Source of the DNA: Marinomonas arctica
GTDB taxonomy: Bacteria; Pseudomonadota; Gammaproteobacteria; Pseudomonadales; Marinomonadaceae
Length of the DNA: 64,000 bases
Direction: 5' to 3'
NCBI RefSeq assembly: GCF_003259225.1
Contig: NZ_QHJF01000004.1
Location: 107,289-171,288 of the forward strand
Shown: positions 53,910 to 63,921 of the stretch, one piece after another
Layout: each line of letters begins with the position of its first letter
How positions within the stretch are numbered: the stretch's first letter is position 1
Program-made: the position numbers and the translations under genes
The notes under the pieces: generated by a model
Database searches by the model: none
What the model was told of the DNA's origin: nothing
Seen by the model: the letters and a program-made list of their open reading frames with translations, nothing else

Positions 53910-54902
53910 ATGAGGTCGTATGAGGGTCAAATAATAGGAGTTTGTTTGTTGGCTTGTTGGCCCTTGTTTGCTTTTTCTGAGGAGAGGGTTGCGGAAACCG
54001 AGGCAGAGTTTTTTAATAATGAAATGGCTGAAACTTCATGGTGGTTATCTTTTCATGAGAGTATTTCAGAGACAATTGGCGATTGGTCTGAAAGTATTGA
54101 TACCTTTTTATCAGGAAAGCAAAGCTCCAGAGAACAAAATTCTGATAGTAATTTACAGATTCGATTTGGCTCGGTATTGAGTGAATATGACAGCGAGCGT
54201 TCTGGTTTTTTTGAATTTCGTACTCGATTAAAACTTCCTAACACTCAAGATAGATTGCGATTGATTGTTGAATCAGAGCCTGACTCTTTGGCTCCAGAAC
54301 GTTTGCGAGGCGAGTCTACACAGCAAAATAGCGTGGTTAATTCGGCTTTGAAGTCCAATATATCGGCTGCCATTCGTTATATAAAAGATGATATCGGTTT
54401 AGATATTGATACAGGGATTAGAGTCGATATTCCTTTAGATCCTTTTATACGATTTCGCTTTAATCAACATGGTGGAAAAGATCAGTGGAATTGGCGGCAA
54501 AGCCAAGAAGCTTTTGCCTATTATTCAAAAGGTGTTGGGGCGCGTTACGGCGTTGGGGTGAGTTATGCCCTGCGTTCAAACTTGAGCTTAGGCACTGATT
54601 TTGGTATCACTTGGCTCGATAAAGAAGGAGAGTTTTATGCTCGTGAGAATTTTTTTGTACAGCATCGTTTGGATGAAAAAAATCGTATTAGTTATCAACT
54701 AAGCTTTTTGCAATCAGGCGAACACTCCATCGAGCCAGACAGTTTTTTATATAATCTTCAATACGAGCGTTTACTGTATAAAGATTGGCTGATTGGGCAG
54801 GTAAAGCCTCAGTTTACCCATGAGGCGGATGAGGATTATGAGGGTAAGCTTTCACTGACGTTATCGTTGGCAATTTTGTTAGGGCCCAAATACCTTTACT
54901 AA
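53910..54902 (+). CDS. Exported protein of unknown function, probably outer-membrane beta-barrel
   Basis: A 330-residue protein starting 3 bases after the mtnN stop, so part of the same operon. The N-terminus MRSYEGQIIGVCLLACWPLFAFS looks like a signal peptide; LLAC at 13-16 could even be a lipobox. After a polar, acidic region to about residue 90, the rest consists of alternating short strands (FEFRTRLKLP, AAIRYIKD, LDIDTGIRVDIP, YGVGVSYALRSNLSLGTDFGI, RISYQLSFLQSGEHS). It ends LAILLGPKYLY, an aromatic C-terminal residue typical of outer-membrane barrels. I recognise no family. Its co-transcription with the LuxPQ-like/mtnN genes suggests a related role at the cell surface (inference). Confidence 0.7.
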   Translation: MRSYEGQIIGVCLLACWPLFAFSEERVAETEAEFFNNEMAETSWWLSFHESISETIGDWSESIDTFLSGKQSSREQNSDSNLQIRFGSVLSEYDSERSGFFEFRTRLKLPNTQDRLRLIVESEPDSLAPERLRGESTQQNSVVNSALKSNISAAIRYIKDDIGLDIDTGIRVDIPLDPFIRFRFNQHGGKDQWNWRQSQEAFAYYSKGVGARYGVGVSYALRSNLSLGTDFGITWLDKEGEFYARENFFVQHRLDEKNRISYQLSFLQSGEHSIEPDSFLYNLQYERLLYKDWLIGQVKPQFTHEADEDYEGKLSLTLSLAILLGPKYLY

Positions 54903-55010
54903 TGAGATTGGCTAATTTCATTGTATGTTGGTGTGCGATTAGATTTGTATGCAGGGAACTCGTATAATGCCGCGCTTAATCAGTATCGATCGCTTCCAAG
55001 AGAGTCAGCT

Positions 55011-56123
55011 ATGAGACCGGATCAAATCCAACCAGAAATGTATCAAAAGCAGCTGCAGGAAAAGCAAGCTGAATTAGCCAAATTAATGGCGACTTTGTCA
55101 TTGCCTGAGATGGAAGTGTTTGCGAGTCAGTCTTCTCATTATCGTATGCGAGCGGAGTTCCGTATTTGGCATGAAGGCGACGACTTATATTACGCCATGT
55201 TTGATTCTGCTGATCCTAGAACACCGATTCGAACGGATCAGTTTTTAGCGGCATCGAGCCTTATTAATGAATTGATGCCCAAACTGCTTGATGCGGTTCG
55301 TGATATTCCAGTTTTACGTCATAAGCTTTTTCAAGTGGACTTTTTAACGACCACGACGGGCGAAGCCTTGATTAGCCTGCTTTACCACAAGCCCATCGAT
55401 GCAGAATGGAATGCGGCGGCGCGTCAGTTAAATGAGGCTTTTCCGGCGTGTCATTTTATTGGTCGTAGTCGTAAGAAAAAACAAATTTTGACTCGTGATT
55501 TTGTGATGGAAACATTGACCGTTAATGGTCAAAAATTCCATTATCAACAAGTCGAAAATAGCTTTACTCAGCCTAATGCTGGCATTAATGAAAAGATGCT
55601 TGAATGGGCATTAGACGTTACAAAAGAGGCATCAGGTGATTTGTTAGAGATGTATTGTGGTAACGGCAACTTTTCTATTCCCCTTGCCCGCCGCTTTGAT
55701 CGAGTGGTTGCCACTGAAATATCGAAAGTGTCAGTGAATTCTGCGCAGTTGAATATTGCCATGAATGGCATGAATAACGTCCAAGTGGTCAAAATGGCCA
55801 GTGAAGATGTGTCCGCGGCTTTGAATGGTGACGTCGAATTACCTAAGAGCTTAGTTCAGGCGGGCGTGAGTGAACTGACGCCCTCTGTGGTGTTGGTTGA
55901 TCCACCGCGAGCCGGTTTGGATGATGCCACGGTTGAACTGATTCGTAAGATTGACGCCATTCTTTATATCTCCTGTAATCCAGAGACGCTTAAAGCGAAT
56001 TTAGAGGCTTTGTCGAGTACCCATGAAGTGGTTCGATATGCCATGTTTGACCAATTTCCTTATACGCATCATGTGGAAACGGGTGTGTATTTACAGAGAA
56101 AATCGTTACTTGAAGAAAATTAA
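55011..56123 (+). CDS. trmA: tRNA (uracil(54)-C5)-methyltransferase TrmA
   Basis: A 370-residue SAM-dependent enzyme that makes ribothymidine at T-loop position 54. ATG 55011 is chosen (E. coli TrmA is 366); the open frame extends 30 codons upstream through a TATAAT box at 54963-54968, which is more likely the promoter. Motifs: LLEMYCGNGNFSIPLA (SAM site), LVDPPRAGLDD, and ISCNPETL with the nucleophilic Cys. It is independent of the preceding operon, 108 bases away. Confidence 0.95.
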   Translation: MRPDQIQPEMYQKQLQEKQAELAKLMATLSLPEMEVFASQSSHYRMRAEFRIWHEGDDLYYAMFDSADPRTPIRTDQFLAASSLINELMPKLLDAVRDIPVLRHKLFQVDFLTTTTGEALISLLYHKPIDAEWNAAARQLNEAFPACHFIGRSRKKKQILTRDFVMETLTVNGQKFHYQQVENSFTQPNAGINEKMLEWALDVTKEASGDLLEMYCGNGNFSIPLARRFDRVVATEISKVSVNSAQLNIAMNGMNNVQVVKMASEDVSAALNGDVELPKSLVQAGVSELTPSVVLVDPPRAGLDDATVELIRKIDAILYISCNPETLKANLEALSSTHEVVRYAMFDQFPYTHHVETGVYLQRKSLLEEN

Positions 56124-56277
56124 GTAACTCGTAACAAAAGTCACTGGTCTGACATCGCTATGAGTTTTGCTCTTCTTAAAATGAAAGACATTCTCACAGC
56201 GACGTTAGGCTGCTGATTATTCTGTGTTAAGATAGGCGAACTTTTTCCCCCACCACCAAAGAGAAGTCGAACGAGCC

Positions 56278-57507
56278 ATGAGTAATAACTCACTAGACAA
56301 AGACAAAATTAAAATCTTGTTATTAGAAGGCGTTCATCAGTCAGCATTGGATGCATTGCATGACGCAGGCTATACCAACATTGAATATCACAAAACAGCG
56401 TTAGCAGGAGATGAGTTGATCGAGAAAATCTCGGAAGCGCATTTCATTGGTATTCGATCTCGTACCCAGTTAACGGCGAGTGTGTTAGAGCATGCGAATA
56501 AACTGGTTGCCATTGGTTGTTTCTGCATTGGTACGAACCAGGTAGACCTCGATGCCGCCAGCGAGAAGGGGATTGTTGTTTTCAATGCGCCTTACTCCAA
56601 TACACGTAGCGTGGCTGAGTTGGTTCTTGGGCAATTGATTCTATTACTTCGCGGTATTCCTGCGAAAAACGCGGCTTGCCATCGTGGCGGTTGGATCAAA
56701 TCTGCTGCTGGGTCTTTTGAAACTCGTGGTAAGCGTTTAGGTATTATTGGTTACGGCAGTATCGGGACGCAATTGAGTGTTTTGGCTGAATCTTTAGGCA
56801 TGGAAGTCTGCTTTTACGATATCGTCACCAAATTGCCATTAGGTAATGCACGTCAAATTAAGAGCTTGAAAGAATTGCTGTCTACTAGTGATATTATCAG
56901 CTTGCATGTGCCTGAAACGAATTCGACTAAGATGATGATCGGCGCGAAAGAAGTGTCTCAAATGAAGAAGGGTTCTATCTTCATCAATGCTTCGCGCGGT
57001 ACGGTTGCAGATCTAGACGCCGTGGCGGAAGCCATTAAGTCTGGGGATTTAGGTGGCGCAGCGGTCGACGTATTCCCTATTGAGCCGAAAGGTAATGAGG
57101 AAGAATTTGTATCACCACTACGCGGTTTAGACAATGTGATCCTAACGCCTCATATCGGCGGTAGCACGATGGAAGCTCAAGAAAACATCGGTATTGAAGT
57201 GGCTGAGAAGCTGATTAAATACTCTGATGTGGGTACTACAACGGCGGCAGTTAACTTCCCAGAAGTGGCCTTGCCTGCTCAAGCGGATAACCACCGTATT
57301 CTCCACATTCATGAAAACCGTCCAGGTGTACTTTCTAAGATCAACTCGATCTTCTCTGAAAACAACATCAACATTACGGGTCAGTATCTTCGTACAACGG
57401 AGAAGCTTGGTTACATGGTCATGGATGTGGATGCTGCTGCGGGTGAACTTGCACTTGAAAAAGTGAAAGAAGTCGATGGCACGATAAAAGCACGAGTCTT
57501 GTTTTAA
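56278..57507 (+). CDS. serA: D-3-phosphoglycerate dehydrogenase
   Basis: A 409-residue enzyme (E. coli 410) starting serine synthesis from 3-phosphoglycerate. NAD site GIIGYGSIGTQL, catalytic Arg in INASRGTVAD, Glu in the DVFPIEP segment, and His in LTPHIGGSTMEAQ. A C-terminal ACT domain (about 335-409: LHIHENRPGVLSKIN) gives feedback inhibition by serine. It ends at a strong terminator. Confidence 0.96.
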   Translation: MSNNSLDKDKIKILLLEGVHQSALDALHDAGYTNIEYHKTALAGDELIEKISEAHFIGIRSRTQLTASVLEHANKLVAIGCFCIGTNQVDLDAASEKGIVVFNAPYSNTRSVAELVLGQLILLLRGIPAKNAACHRGGWIKSAAGSFETRGKRLGIIGYGSIGTQLSVLAESLGMEVCFYDIVTKLPLGNARQIKSLKELLSTSDIISLHVPETNSTKMMIGAKEVSQMKKGSIFINASRGTVADLDAVAEAIKSGDLGGAAVDVFPIEPKGNEEEFVSPLRGLDNVILTPHIGGSTMEAQENIGIEVAEKLIKYSDVGTTTAAVNFPEVALPAQADNHRILHIHENRPGVLSKINSIFSENNINITGQYLRTTEKLGYMVMDVDAAAGELALEKVKEVDGTIKARVLF

Positions 57508-57535
57508 TAGCGTTGTCGTCACTGCGTAAGATACC

Positions 57536-57565
57536 AAAATCCAGCGATTAAGCTGGATTTTTTGT
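57536..57565 (+). terminator. Intrinsic terminator after serA
   Basis: Stem AAAATCCAGC / GCTGGATTTT (57536-57545 with 57552-57561), 6-base loop, then T's. It lies between convergent serA and the chemoreceptor gene and may serve both. Confidence 0.9.
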
Positions 57566-57596
57566 TTCTAGGCTGGGAGCGAACTTTCTCGGGCTA

Positions 57597-59570
57597 TTAA
57601 CGGATACCGAGTGTGGTTGTAATATCTTGAATCTTTTGTTTGATACTGTCTGTCACATTTGCCATGAACGCTTCGGACTCATTGGCTTGCTCTCGGACTT
57701 TGACAACGGCGGCGTTTAGCTTATTCATCCCAAGTTTTTGCTCTGCAGCATACCCTGTTGCTTTTTTCGCTAAGTGGGTCGATTGCTTGGATTTTTCTAA
57801 GATCTCTTGAGCAGATTGGCCAAGAGCGTGCGTTAAACTGACCTGTTCGGTTGACGCACTTTGAATCAGCTCTAGGTTGGTTTTTAGTTGATTCGTGGCC
57901 GAGGTGAGCGATGAAAAAATTTCTGTCATTTCTTCTAATGATTGCTGTGTCCGACTTGATAATGTGCGCACCTCTGACGCCACAACGGCAAAGCCTCGGC
58001 CATGCTCTCCTGCGCGAGCCGCTTCGATTGCTGCATTTAACGCCAACAGGTTGGTTTGTTCCGAAATATCCCTGATTCCACCAACGATAGAAGAAGCGTT
58101 TGATACTGAGGAGGCTAAGTGAGTCAAGGCGTTGTTACTGTTGGCTAAGCGTTCCATGGTTGTCTGATTTGCCATCGCCAATGAGGCGGCTTGATTAACG
58201 CTGTGCGTCATGGCGGTATTGGTGTCCGCTGCGTAGCTGGCGACTTCCTGAGCTCGGACTTCGGCTTTATTGGCAAGTGTTTCGACTTGATTAGACATAT
58301 TTAGTGTGTCGTCAAGTTCTTGGCGCGAGGCCATGCTGAGTTCATGTACTTGTCCAAAGGCATTTAGCATGTCATTAAGCGACAAGGATATATTGCTAAG
58401 TTCGGTGTCTTTTTGTTGTCGTTGAACAGCAATTTGTTCCAAATAACGATTTAGATAATGAGCAACGTCTGACAGTTCGTTTTTGTTTTTGCCAACTTTT
58501 AGTGTGCTGATGTTTTGGTGTTCCACTAATTCTTTCACGGCGGTGTATAAATCTCTCGCGCTTTTTACAACGACTTTATTTTGGAAAATATGCACTGAAA
58601 TAGTGGTGAGTACCATTAAAACAACAAACACTGAGAACGCCAGCAACGTTTGTTGCTGCGTGGCCTGAGCACTTTCTTGAATATTTTGTGTACCTGACTT
58701 GAGGGTCGCTTCAAGTTGTTTAATCTGAGTGCGTATTTTACCCTGTGCGGCAACGGCTTGTTTAATCACCTGAAGACTCACGTCTACGTCTTTTAGGTAT
58801 CTGTCTGACCAAGAATGCAGCTCGGCTTTGGCTTCTTCCAAGGGGTCAGTTTCTTGTTCTGTCTCTTCTGCACTCGTTGACCAGCCCATTAGTGCAGAGA
58901 GGTCATCATTAGCACTACCATTTTCTTCCCCAGCCAATGTCAGTATGGGCAAATTGCTAAAGTCTTTAATGTGAGATTGAAACAGCTGTACGGCTTGCTT
59001 TAAACGTTCATAGTTTTCCGGTGTATTGTTGGCTAAAAATTCGTCCTTCGCACTGCTGACATGAATAAGGTCTGCATATAATGCAGCTTGGCTAGCTAAA
59101 TAAGGTGCCGCGGTCTGTATATCAGTTTGAGCTTGGTAAGATTGTATTTTTCCGGCCGCTTCATCTATGGACAAGAGGGTTTGACGCTCATTATTTTCGA
59201 TAAGAGCAAAAGGATCCCCCGATAATTTCCCCGCCGCTCTAATATCCGACTGAAGGCTTTTTTCTATTTCCGTCAGCTGTTTTTCAATAGGGGCTTTTAT
59301 GTCATCTGGTAGCGTGCTTAATGCAGGACGAATTTTAGTTTGGATGAATTCCTCGGTGGTTTGCAATGTGGAGGCTTCACCAGAAGATAGATACCCTTCG
59401 ATTAGCTGTTTTAGATCAATGGATGAATAGGACCAAACTTGGGTATAAGCATCGCTTTGCTCAAACGCATCACGGAATTTCATCAAACTCCAAAGTAGTA
59501 GGGCGATGAGCATCCCCGCAATAATGAAATAGCTAATGGTTGTTGTGCGAGTCACATGGGAAATTTTCAA
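57597..59570 (-). CDS. Methyl-accepting chemotaxis protein
   Basis: A 657-residue chemoreceptor: helix 1 about residues 13-32, a long helical periplasmic domain (about 33-300) that includes an acidic, Glu-rich stretch ([16 protein letters not shown]), helix 2 about 305-330, a HAMP-like linker, and the signalling coiled coil with tip [21 protein letters not shown]. It is not closely similar to the other receptor in this window in the sensor region. No CheR-tether is seen at the C-terminus. It is transcribed alone; the ligand is unknown, although the neighbouring polyamine-type importer is divergent from it. Confidence 0.92.
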   Translation of the reverse strand: MKISHVTRTTTISYFIIAGMLIALLLWSLMKFRDAFEQSDAYTQVWSYSSIDLKQLIEGYLSSGEASTLQTTEEFIQTKIRPALSTLPDDIKAPIEKQLTEIEKSLQSDIRAAGKLSGDPFALIENNERQTLLSIDEAAGKIQSYQAQTDIQTAAPYLASQAALYADLIHVSSAKDEFLANNTPENYERLKQAVQLFQSHIKDFSNLPILTLAGEENGSANDDLSALMGWSTSAEETEQETDPLEEAKAELHSWSDRYLKDVDVSLQVIKQAVAAQGKIRTQIKQLEATLKSGTQNIQESAQATQQQTLLAFSVFVVLMVLTTISVHIFQNKVVVKSARDLYTAVKELVEHQNISTLKVGKNKNELSDVAHYLNRYLEQIAVQRQQKDTELSNISLSLNDMLNAFGQVHELSMASRQELDDTLNMSNQVETLANKAEVRAQEVASYAADTNTAMTHSVNQAASLAMANQTTMERLANSNNALTHLASSVSNASSIVGGIRDISEQTNLLALNAAIEAARAGEHGRGFAVVASEVRTLSSRTQQSLEEMTEIFSSLTSATNQLKTNLELIQSASTEQVSLTHALGQSAQEILEKSKQSTHLAKKATGYAAEQKLGMNKLNAAVVKVREQANESEAFMANVTDSIKQKIQDITTTLGIR

Positions 59571-59907
59571 TCCAGAACCTACTTTGTTTACATTATTTTG
59601 AAAATGGGACTACCTTAATAGGAATAGATGACAAAAATGTGACAGGCTGGGCACTGAAAAGATGAGTGGGGTGATATTGAGCCTTGCTATCTAATTGCCC
59701 AAAGACGCTTTATTTTTGACTATTAGCGTCGTGTAGGAAGTGAAGTGGGCCTAATGAGCAAAAAAAACTTCCATGGTCACTTTTTCGTCATTATTTTGTA
59801 TTAAATTAAAATGGATATTAAACGAGTGTTTAATAAAAGAGTGTTCTACATGTTAAAACGCTTTCTATGAATGACCAAAAAAATCATAAACTCAAAGGAG
59901 TTCAAGA
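59571..59907. other. Divergent spacer between chemoreceptor and Pot-like importer
   Basis: 337 AT-rich bases with no gene. It should hold promoters for both sides. A GGAG ribosome site (59895-59900 area, AAAGGAG) precedes the binding-protein start. I see no riboswitch, terminator or clear operator. Confidence 0.5.
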
Positions 59908-61017
59908 ATGACCCTTTCTCGTCGTCAGTTTGTTAAAGGTGCCTCTATTGCAGGTGCCGTTGCCGCCGCCCCATTTTCTATCAATAGAGCCATTGCTGCG
60001 AACAAAGAATTGCGTATCTATGCTTGGGCTGGCTACATCACCGATGAAATGCTAGCGGATTTTAAAGCGAAGACCGGTATTAATGCGACATTTACGCCCT
60101 ATGGTACAAACGATGAGTTGATGAACTCTTTACGTGCTACGGATGGTACGGGCTTCGATATTATTATGCCAACGGTCGACCGAGTGCCTGGGTATGTGGA
60201 TTATGATTTGGTTCAACCGCTTGATGTGAAAAGAATTAATTGGGACGGCTGCTTAGAAAGCGCGTTATCGGGCTCTGATGTTGGTGGTGTTGTAAAAGGT
60301 AAGCGTTACTTTGCGCCGTCTGATTGGGGCACCGAGGCAATTGCTTACAATAAAAACGATGCCAAGCTAAGTAAAGAGCTGAGTTACGGTGATCTTTGGT
60401 TGCCCGAGAATGCGGGCGGTGTCACGGTACGTGGCCATTCTGCTTTGGTTGGGATTGGCTTGTGGTTAGAAAAAGCGGGCAAGTTACCTTATCCATTGCT
60501 TGAGTCTTATAAAAATGAACAAGCCATGCGTGCTAACTTTGATGTCATTCTCAAAGTAGCGGTTGAACATAAAGGGGCCATTGCTCAGTTCTGGTCAACT
60601 GAAAACGAGGCACAAGGTGCATTCCGGACTAATGGTGCGACGATTGGTCAAACGTGGGACAGCACGGCATTTAAATTGCAATCCGAAGGTGAGCCAATTG
60701 CTTACGGTGCACCAAAAGAAGGGGCATTGGCATGGATGGAAGGTTTTGTTATTCCTAAGAATGCTAACAATGTGGATTCTGTTTACGAGTTCATCAACTG
60801 GTATTACACGCCTGAAGCGGGTGCGATGTTTGTGAAAGCAACGGGCTACAACTCTACGTCGAAAGGCGCTGATGCACTTTTACCTGCTGAAACGAAGCAG
60901 TTTTTCCAAGACTCTTACAGCCAGCAGGATCTTGCCAACCTTTGGTGGTGGCCAATTCAAGAGCCATGGTACGTAGCGTTGCGTAATGAGTACCAAGACC
61001 GTTACTTGTCTGCATAA
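59908..61017 (+). CDS. Polyamine-type ABC binding protein with Tat signal
   Basis: A 369-residue periplasmic binding protein of the PotD/YdcS-like class. The N-terminus has a twin-arginine signal (SRRQFVKGAS, cut after AIAA near residue 30), so it would be exported folded. The mature start ELRIYAWAGYITDEML, the GTNDELMNSL and MPTVDRVPGYV segments, and VYEFINWYYTPEAGA follow the spermidine/putrescine-binding pattern. Putrescine, spermidine or another amine is likely, but the exact ligand is not proved. It heads an operon of binding protein, ATPase and two permeases. A strong hairpin follows the stop. Confidence 0.88.
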   Translation: MTLSRRQFVKGASIAGAVAAAPFSINRAIAANKELRIYAWAGYITDEMLADFKAKTGINATFTPYGTNDELMNSLRATDGTGFDIIMPTVDRVPGYVDYDLVQPLDVKRINWDGCLESALSGSDVGGVVKGKRYFAPSDWGTEAIAYNKNDAKLSKELSYGDLWLPENAGGVTVRGHSALVGIGLWLEKAGKLPYPLLESYKNEQAMRANFDVILKVAVEHKGAIAQFWSTENEAQGAFRTNGATIGQTWDSTAFKLQSEGEPIAYGAPKEGALAWMEGFVIPKNANNVDSVYEFINWYYTPEAGAMFVKATGYNSTSKGADALLPAETKQFFQDSYSQQDLANLWWWPIQEPWYVALRNEYQDRYLSA

Positions 61018-61027
61018 AACCTCGAAG

Positions 61028-61058
61028 GCCTCTTGTGATTTTCACGAGGGGCTTTTTT
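61028..61058 (+). terminator. Intrinsic terminator between binding protein and ATPase of the Pot-like operon
   Basis: An 11-bp stem (GCCTCTTGTGA at 61028-61038 with TCACGAGGGGC at 61042-61052, two G-T pairs), a 3-base loop and six T's. Located 10 bases after the binding-protein stop and 45 before the ATPase start. Confidence 0.88.
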
Positions 61059-61102
61059 GTATCGAGACGATTGTGTCAAGAAAATCAATCAGCGAGAGAA
61101 AT

Positions 61103-62185
61103 ATGGATAGCAGTGTTCATCTAGATAATACCGTCATGCAATTTGGCGACTTTACCGCCATACAGAAAACCGATCTCAAAATTGAATCAGGTGAATTTTT
61201 CAGTTTTTTAGGGCCATCAGGCTGTGGCAAAACCACGATTTTAAACATGATTAGCGGATTCATAGATCCCACTCAGGGTGATATTAAAATTGGTGGTCAG
61301 AGTATGCGTGGCGTACCAGCCAACAAACGACCAACTTCGATGATTTTTCAAAACCTCGCGCTTTTCCCTTTAATGACAGTCGCTGAAAATATTGAATTTG
61401 GCTTAGAGGTTCGCGGTGTTTCGAAAAGTGAGCGTAAAAAAGCATCAGATCGTTTGCTTGAGTTGGTGGCTTTGGAAGGCAGTGGAACCAAAAAAGTGTC
61501 CGAACTATCCGGCGGACAAAAACAGCGCATTGCTATTGCTCGAGCCTTGGCGGTCGAACCGCAAGTCTTGTTGCTCGATGAGCCCTTGTCAGCGTTGGAC
61601 TTAAAACTGCGTCAGCACATGCGCACGGAGTTAAAAGCAATTCAGCGTAAAACGGGCATTACGTTTATTTACATCACGCACGATCAAGGGGAAGCCTTGA
61701 CCATGTCAGACCGTGTGGCGGTGATGTCAGCAGGTCGTATTCAGCAAGTCGCTGATCCTATCACCTTATATCGTGATCCACATACCGCTTTTGTGGCGTC
61801 ATTTGTTGGTGAAAATAACGCTGTCGCTGGCAAGGTGATTGAAGTGAATTCAGAGTTTGTTGTCTTAGATTGTGGGCCACTGGGTAAATTAGCAGGACGC
61901 TGCCAAGGAAATGTGGCTGTTGGTACCGATGCGACTCTTTTTGTTCGCCCCGAGCATTTTAGACTACAAGCAGAAAATGGTATGCATACCCTGCAAGCCA
62001 CTATTGATGAAGTGAATTTTGAGGGGGCGTACTTGACACTCAATGCCAATACGCCAGCTAATCAAGCATTGTCTATACAGCTTGGTACTCATCAGTTTTC
62101 TGACGCCTTGCAAAAAAATGCCCCTGTGAGTCTTTCGTATAATGAGAAAGATGCCATTGTAATTGCTGGAGGCGGCCATGTTTAG
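61103..62185 (+). CDS. Polyamine-type ABC importer ATP-binding protein (PotA-like)
   Basis: A 360-residue ATPase. ATG 61103 follows GAGAG and gives the standard start; the frame is open further upstream through the terminator and is not used. Walker A GPSGCGKTT, Q-loop FQNLALFP, signature LSGGQKQRIAIARA, Walker B VLLLDEPLSALDLKLR, switch YITHDQ, then a TOBE domain (about 280-355: FVRPEHFRL). It belongs to the spermidine/putrescine importer group (CUT1-related Pot type). Overlaps the next permease by 8 bases. Confidence 0.9.
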   Translation: MDSSVHLDNTVMQFGDFTAIQKTDLKIESGEFFSFLGPSGCGKTTILNMISGFIDPTQGDIKIGGQSMRGVPANKRPTSMIFQNLALFPLMTVAENIEFGLEVRGVSKSERKKASDRLLELVALEGSGTKKVSELSGGQKQRIAIARALAVEPQVLLLDEPLSALDLKLRQHMRTELKAIQRKTGITFIYITHDQGEALTMSDRVAVMSAGRIQQVADPITLYRDPHTAFVASFVGENNAVAGKVIEVNSEFVVLDCGPLGKLAGRCQGNVAVGTDATLFVRPEHFRLQAENGMHTLQATIDEVNFEGAYLTLNANTPANQALSIQLGTHQFSDALQKNAPVSLSYNEKDAIVIAGGGHV

Positions 62186-63065
62186 TCAGCTAAAGTCGCG
62201 ATTCGGTAGCGGTTTGGCGGTTGGTATCATTGGTATGATTGCTATCTGGCTGATTGGCTTGGTAATTTTGCCACAGCTTCTCATGGTTGATTACTCCCTT
62301 CGGCCGAACTTGCTTCCGGCTGATATCGGTGGACCTGAAGACGTTTATTCACTGACAAATTACGAAACCCTGTTTAGCAATAAAATACATTTGGCTATTT
62401 TCTTCAAGACCATATGGTCGAGCGTACTAGTCACTTCCTTGACGCTCGTGGTGAGTTATCCGATTGCGTTTTATTTGGCCAAAGTTGCTACGCCACAAAA
62501 GGCGGCACTTTGCCTCTTACTATTGATTATTCCTTTCTGGATTAATGAGATTCTGCGGACTTTTTCTTGGTATATCATTCTTGCCTATAAGGGGCCGCTG
62601 AATGCTTTGTTACTGGGCGTCGGCATCATTGATCGCCCCATTCGTTTTCTATCTGGTGATGGCGGCGTGCTAATTGGCATGGTGTACGCCTATATTCTAT
62701 TTATGATCTTTCCGATTTATAACGCGATTGAAAGCTTGGATACTAACCAAATCAAGGCGGCACGTAATTTGGGGGCAGGCTGGATTCGTACTCACTGGCG
62801 AGTGGTTATACCGCACGCTAAGCCCGGGATTGCAACGGGGTGCATAATGACCTTTATGCTAGCAGCAGGCAGTTATGCCGTGCCTGCTTTGTTGGGCTCA
62901 CCGGGGAGTCGATGGTTTACACAAATTATCTATAATTGGTTTTTTGAGGGGGGCGATTGGAACCAAGGCGCGGCTTATGCGTTTCTCTTGTTGGTGATTT
63001 GTATTGGTTTCATTGCGTTAGTGATGCGTGTCTTTAAAGTTGGATTGGGAGACATTGCAAAATGA
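62178..63065 (+). CDS. Polyamine-type ABC importer permease (PotB-like)
   Basis: A 295-residue inner-membrane permease with six helices. ATG 62178, with GGAGG upstream, gives MFSQLKSRFGSG. Helix 1 about 15-38 is followed by a periplasmic loop containing SLRPNLLPADIGGP. The EAA loop is DTNQIKAARNLGAGWIRTHWRV. It pairs with the PotC-like permease, whose start overlaps its stop (ATGA). Confidence 0.9.
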   Translation: MFSQLKSRFGSGLAVGIIGMIAIWLIGLVILPQLLMVDYSLRPNLLPADIGGPEDVYSLTNYETLFSNKIHLAIFFKTIWSSVLVTSLTLVVSYPIAFYLAKVATPQKAALCLLLLIIPFWINEILRTFSWYIILAYKGPLNALLLGVGIIDRPIRFLSGDGGVLIGMVYAYILFMIFPIYNAIESLDTNQIKAARNLGAGWIRTHWRVVIPHAKPGIATGCIMTFMLAAGSYAVPALLGSPGSRWFTQIIYNWFFEGGDWNQGAAYAFLLLVICIGFIALVMRVFKVGLGDIAK

Positions 63066-63859
63066 AGTCTGAAACAATCATGCGATATGCAATACGTTTC
63101 TACATTGGTGTGTTTTTTATCTATTTGTTTACCCCGCTTATTATTATGGGATTGGCGACCTTCAATGATAGCCGTTTTCCGACGGTGTCACCTTGGCGGG
63201 GCGCGACACTAAAATGGTTTGAGGCACTTGCTCAAGATGGTGCAATGTGGACGGCATTATGGACAAGTATTGTGGTTGCGGCAGGTGTGTTGATTGTTGC
63301 TGTACCTGTTGGCATTTGTTGTGCGCTTTTTTTATCGACTGTACAGGGCAAAGGGAAGACCTTTCTTTATACATTAATGATGTCACCATTATTAACACCT
63401 GGTGTCATTGTTGGTATATCGACGCTTATTTTTTGGAAAGGCCTATCAGTAAGTGGTGGGGTGTTTCTAACGGTTGTCGCGCAAACTACCTTTATTAGTG
63501 CTTATGTTATGCTGATGGTGTTAGCGCGTTTACAGCGCTTTGATCGCACACTTGAAAATGCCGCGCTAAGTTTGGGAGCGACCCAATGGCAAGCATTTCG
63601 TCGTATTTTGTTACCTTATTTGAAGCCCGCCATTATTTCAGCGGCAGCAATCGCCTTTTTGCAATCGTTTGAAAATTACAACACGACCCTATTTGTAAAA
63701 GGTTACGATACTACGCTGACTGTGTATATTGCTTCTAAAGTGAGAACAGGGTTAACACCAGCGGTCAATGCGCTGGGTTTGGTGATGATTTCTATCACTA
63801 TCTTGTTAGCGATTGTGTATGAGGTGAAGCGTCGTCGAGAGCTTACCGCGAATTCATAG
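63062..63859 (+). CDS. Polyamine-type ABC importer permease (PotC-like)
   Basis: A 265-residue inner-membrane permease with six helices. The periplasmic loop FNDSRFPTVSPWRGATLKWF after helix 1 and EAA loop RTLENAALSLGATQWQAFRRI are typical of PotC. Start at 63062 overlaps the partner's stop by 4 bases. It is the last gene of the operon, followed by a terminator. Confidence 0.9.
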   Translation: MKSETIMRYAIRFYIGVFFIYLFTPLIIMGLATFNDSRFPTVSPWRGATLKWFEALAQDGAMWTALWTSIVVAAGVLIVAVPVGICCALFLSTVQGKGKTFLYTLMMSPLLTPGVIVGISTLIFWKGLSVSGGVFLTVVAQTTFISAYVMLMVLARLQRFDRTLENAALSLGATQWQAFRRILLPYLKPAIISAAAIAFLQSFENYNTTLFVKGYDTTLTVYIASKVRTGLTPAVNALGLVMISITILLAIVYEVKRRRELTANS

Positions 63860-63885
63860 TGAAATAGCCTGATAGTTTTAATGTT

Positions 63886-63921
63886 AAAAGGCCATTATTT
63901 ATACGAATAGTGGCCTTTTTT
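63886..63921 (+). terminator. Intrinsic terminator after the Pot-like operon
   Basis: Stem AAAAGGCCA / TGGCCTTTT with inner TT/AA pairing, then T's to 63921. The remaining 79 bases to the window end are AT-rich, with nothing I can assign. Confidence 0.88.

Noticed and set aside
60986..61102. Longer N-terminus for the Pot-like ATPase
   Set aside because: The extension runs through the intrinsic terminator and has no homology to ATPase N-termini; ATG 61103 has a ribosome site.
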